From the NCBI GenBank assembly GCA_016866735.1, contig VGLL01000054.1, forward strand, positions 1 to 6,633: a stretch of 6,633 bases of DNA, written 5' to 3'. The notes under the pieces are model-generated. The model was given only the letters and a program-made list of their open reading frames with translations. It was not told the DNA's origin and did not search any database. Positions within the stretch are counted from its first letter, which is position 1; the number at the start of each line of letters is the position of its first letter. The stretch is from Candidatus Shapirobacteria bacterium (lineage in GTDB: Bacteria > Patescibacteriota > Microgenomatia > VGLL01). The position numbers and the translations under genes are program-made. Below are positions 6,564-6,633 of this stretch, in pieces.

Positions 6564-6576
6564 AAAAATAATCTTT

Positions 6577-6633
6577 ATGAAGAAATGCTGGTTTGAGGTA
6601 CTTCTTCTTTCCATAATTGCTTTTCTTTCTGCC
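6577..6633 (+). CDS. N-terminus of a membrane or exported protein, cut by the window edge
   Basis: Nineteen codons from an ATG stay open to the right edge. The peptide starts MKKCWFEV and continues with a wholly hydrophobic run (LLLSIIAFLSA), which is a signal sequence or first membrane helix. The two GT-C proteins of the neighbouring cluster also start with a few basic residues and a similar helix, so this could be another GT-C enzyme, but 19 residues cannot show that. The divergent position and a possible -10 box 13 bases upstream support a real gene start. There is no lipobox visible in the part present. The function is unknown. Confidence 0.5.
   Translation, partial: MKKCWFEVLLLSIIAFLSA

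Overview
The window looks like a piece of a low-to-moderate GC bacterial chromosome, most probably from a Candidate Phyla Radiation (Patescibacteria) lineage of the Microgenomates type. That assignment is inference. It rests on very tight gene packing with overlapping reading frames, mostly absent Shine-Dalgarno sequences, and clustered divergent GT-C and PTPS-related membrane proteins of a kind common in those genomes. No rRNA, tRNA, CRISPR array, transposase or other mobile-element signature is visible. The standard genetic code fits: all five complete genes are open and end in TAA or TAG.

Layout, in the direction of transcription of the minus strand (right to left). A 54-bp divergent intergenic region (6523-6576) separates the first codons of a plus-strand membrane protein, cut by the window edge (6577-6633), from a five-gene minus-strand cluster. 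The cluster runs: GT2 polyprenyl-phosphate-sugar-synthase-like protein (5821-6522); GT-C/PMT-like membrane glycosyltransferase (4346-5839); PTPS-related/YfhO-like multi-pass membrane protein (2488-4353); a second GT-C protein related to the first (1101-2501); and a second, ALG5-like GT2 enzyme (329-1090). The first four genes overlap their neighbours by 8 to 19 nt and the last gap is 10 nt, so one transcript is likely. A GC-rich hairpin with a T5 tract (277-298) sits 30 nt beyond the last stop and should end it. Beyond it lies the start of a NYN-domain (DUF88/LabA-like) protein gene, cut by the left window edge.

How the genes may work together (inference from family knowledge). The two cytoplasmic GT2 enzymes would load sugars from nucleotide donors onto polyprenyl phosphate at the inner membrane face. 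The GT-C proteins would use such lipid-linked sugars on the outer face to modify an envelope glycan, lipid or protein. The PTPS-related protein, with its long extracytoplasmic C-terminal domain, may be a further transferase or an assembly factor. The acceptor and the sugars cannot be read from the sequence.

I did not find a clearly new biological system. The points most worth a second look are two adjacent short tandem repeats inside one GT-C gene, a divergent promoter pair with almost no 5' leader, and the sequence differences between the two related GT-C proteins.
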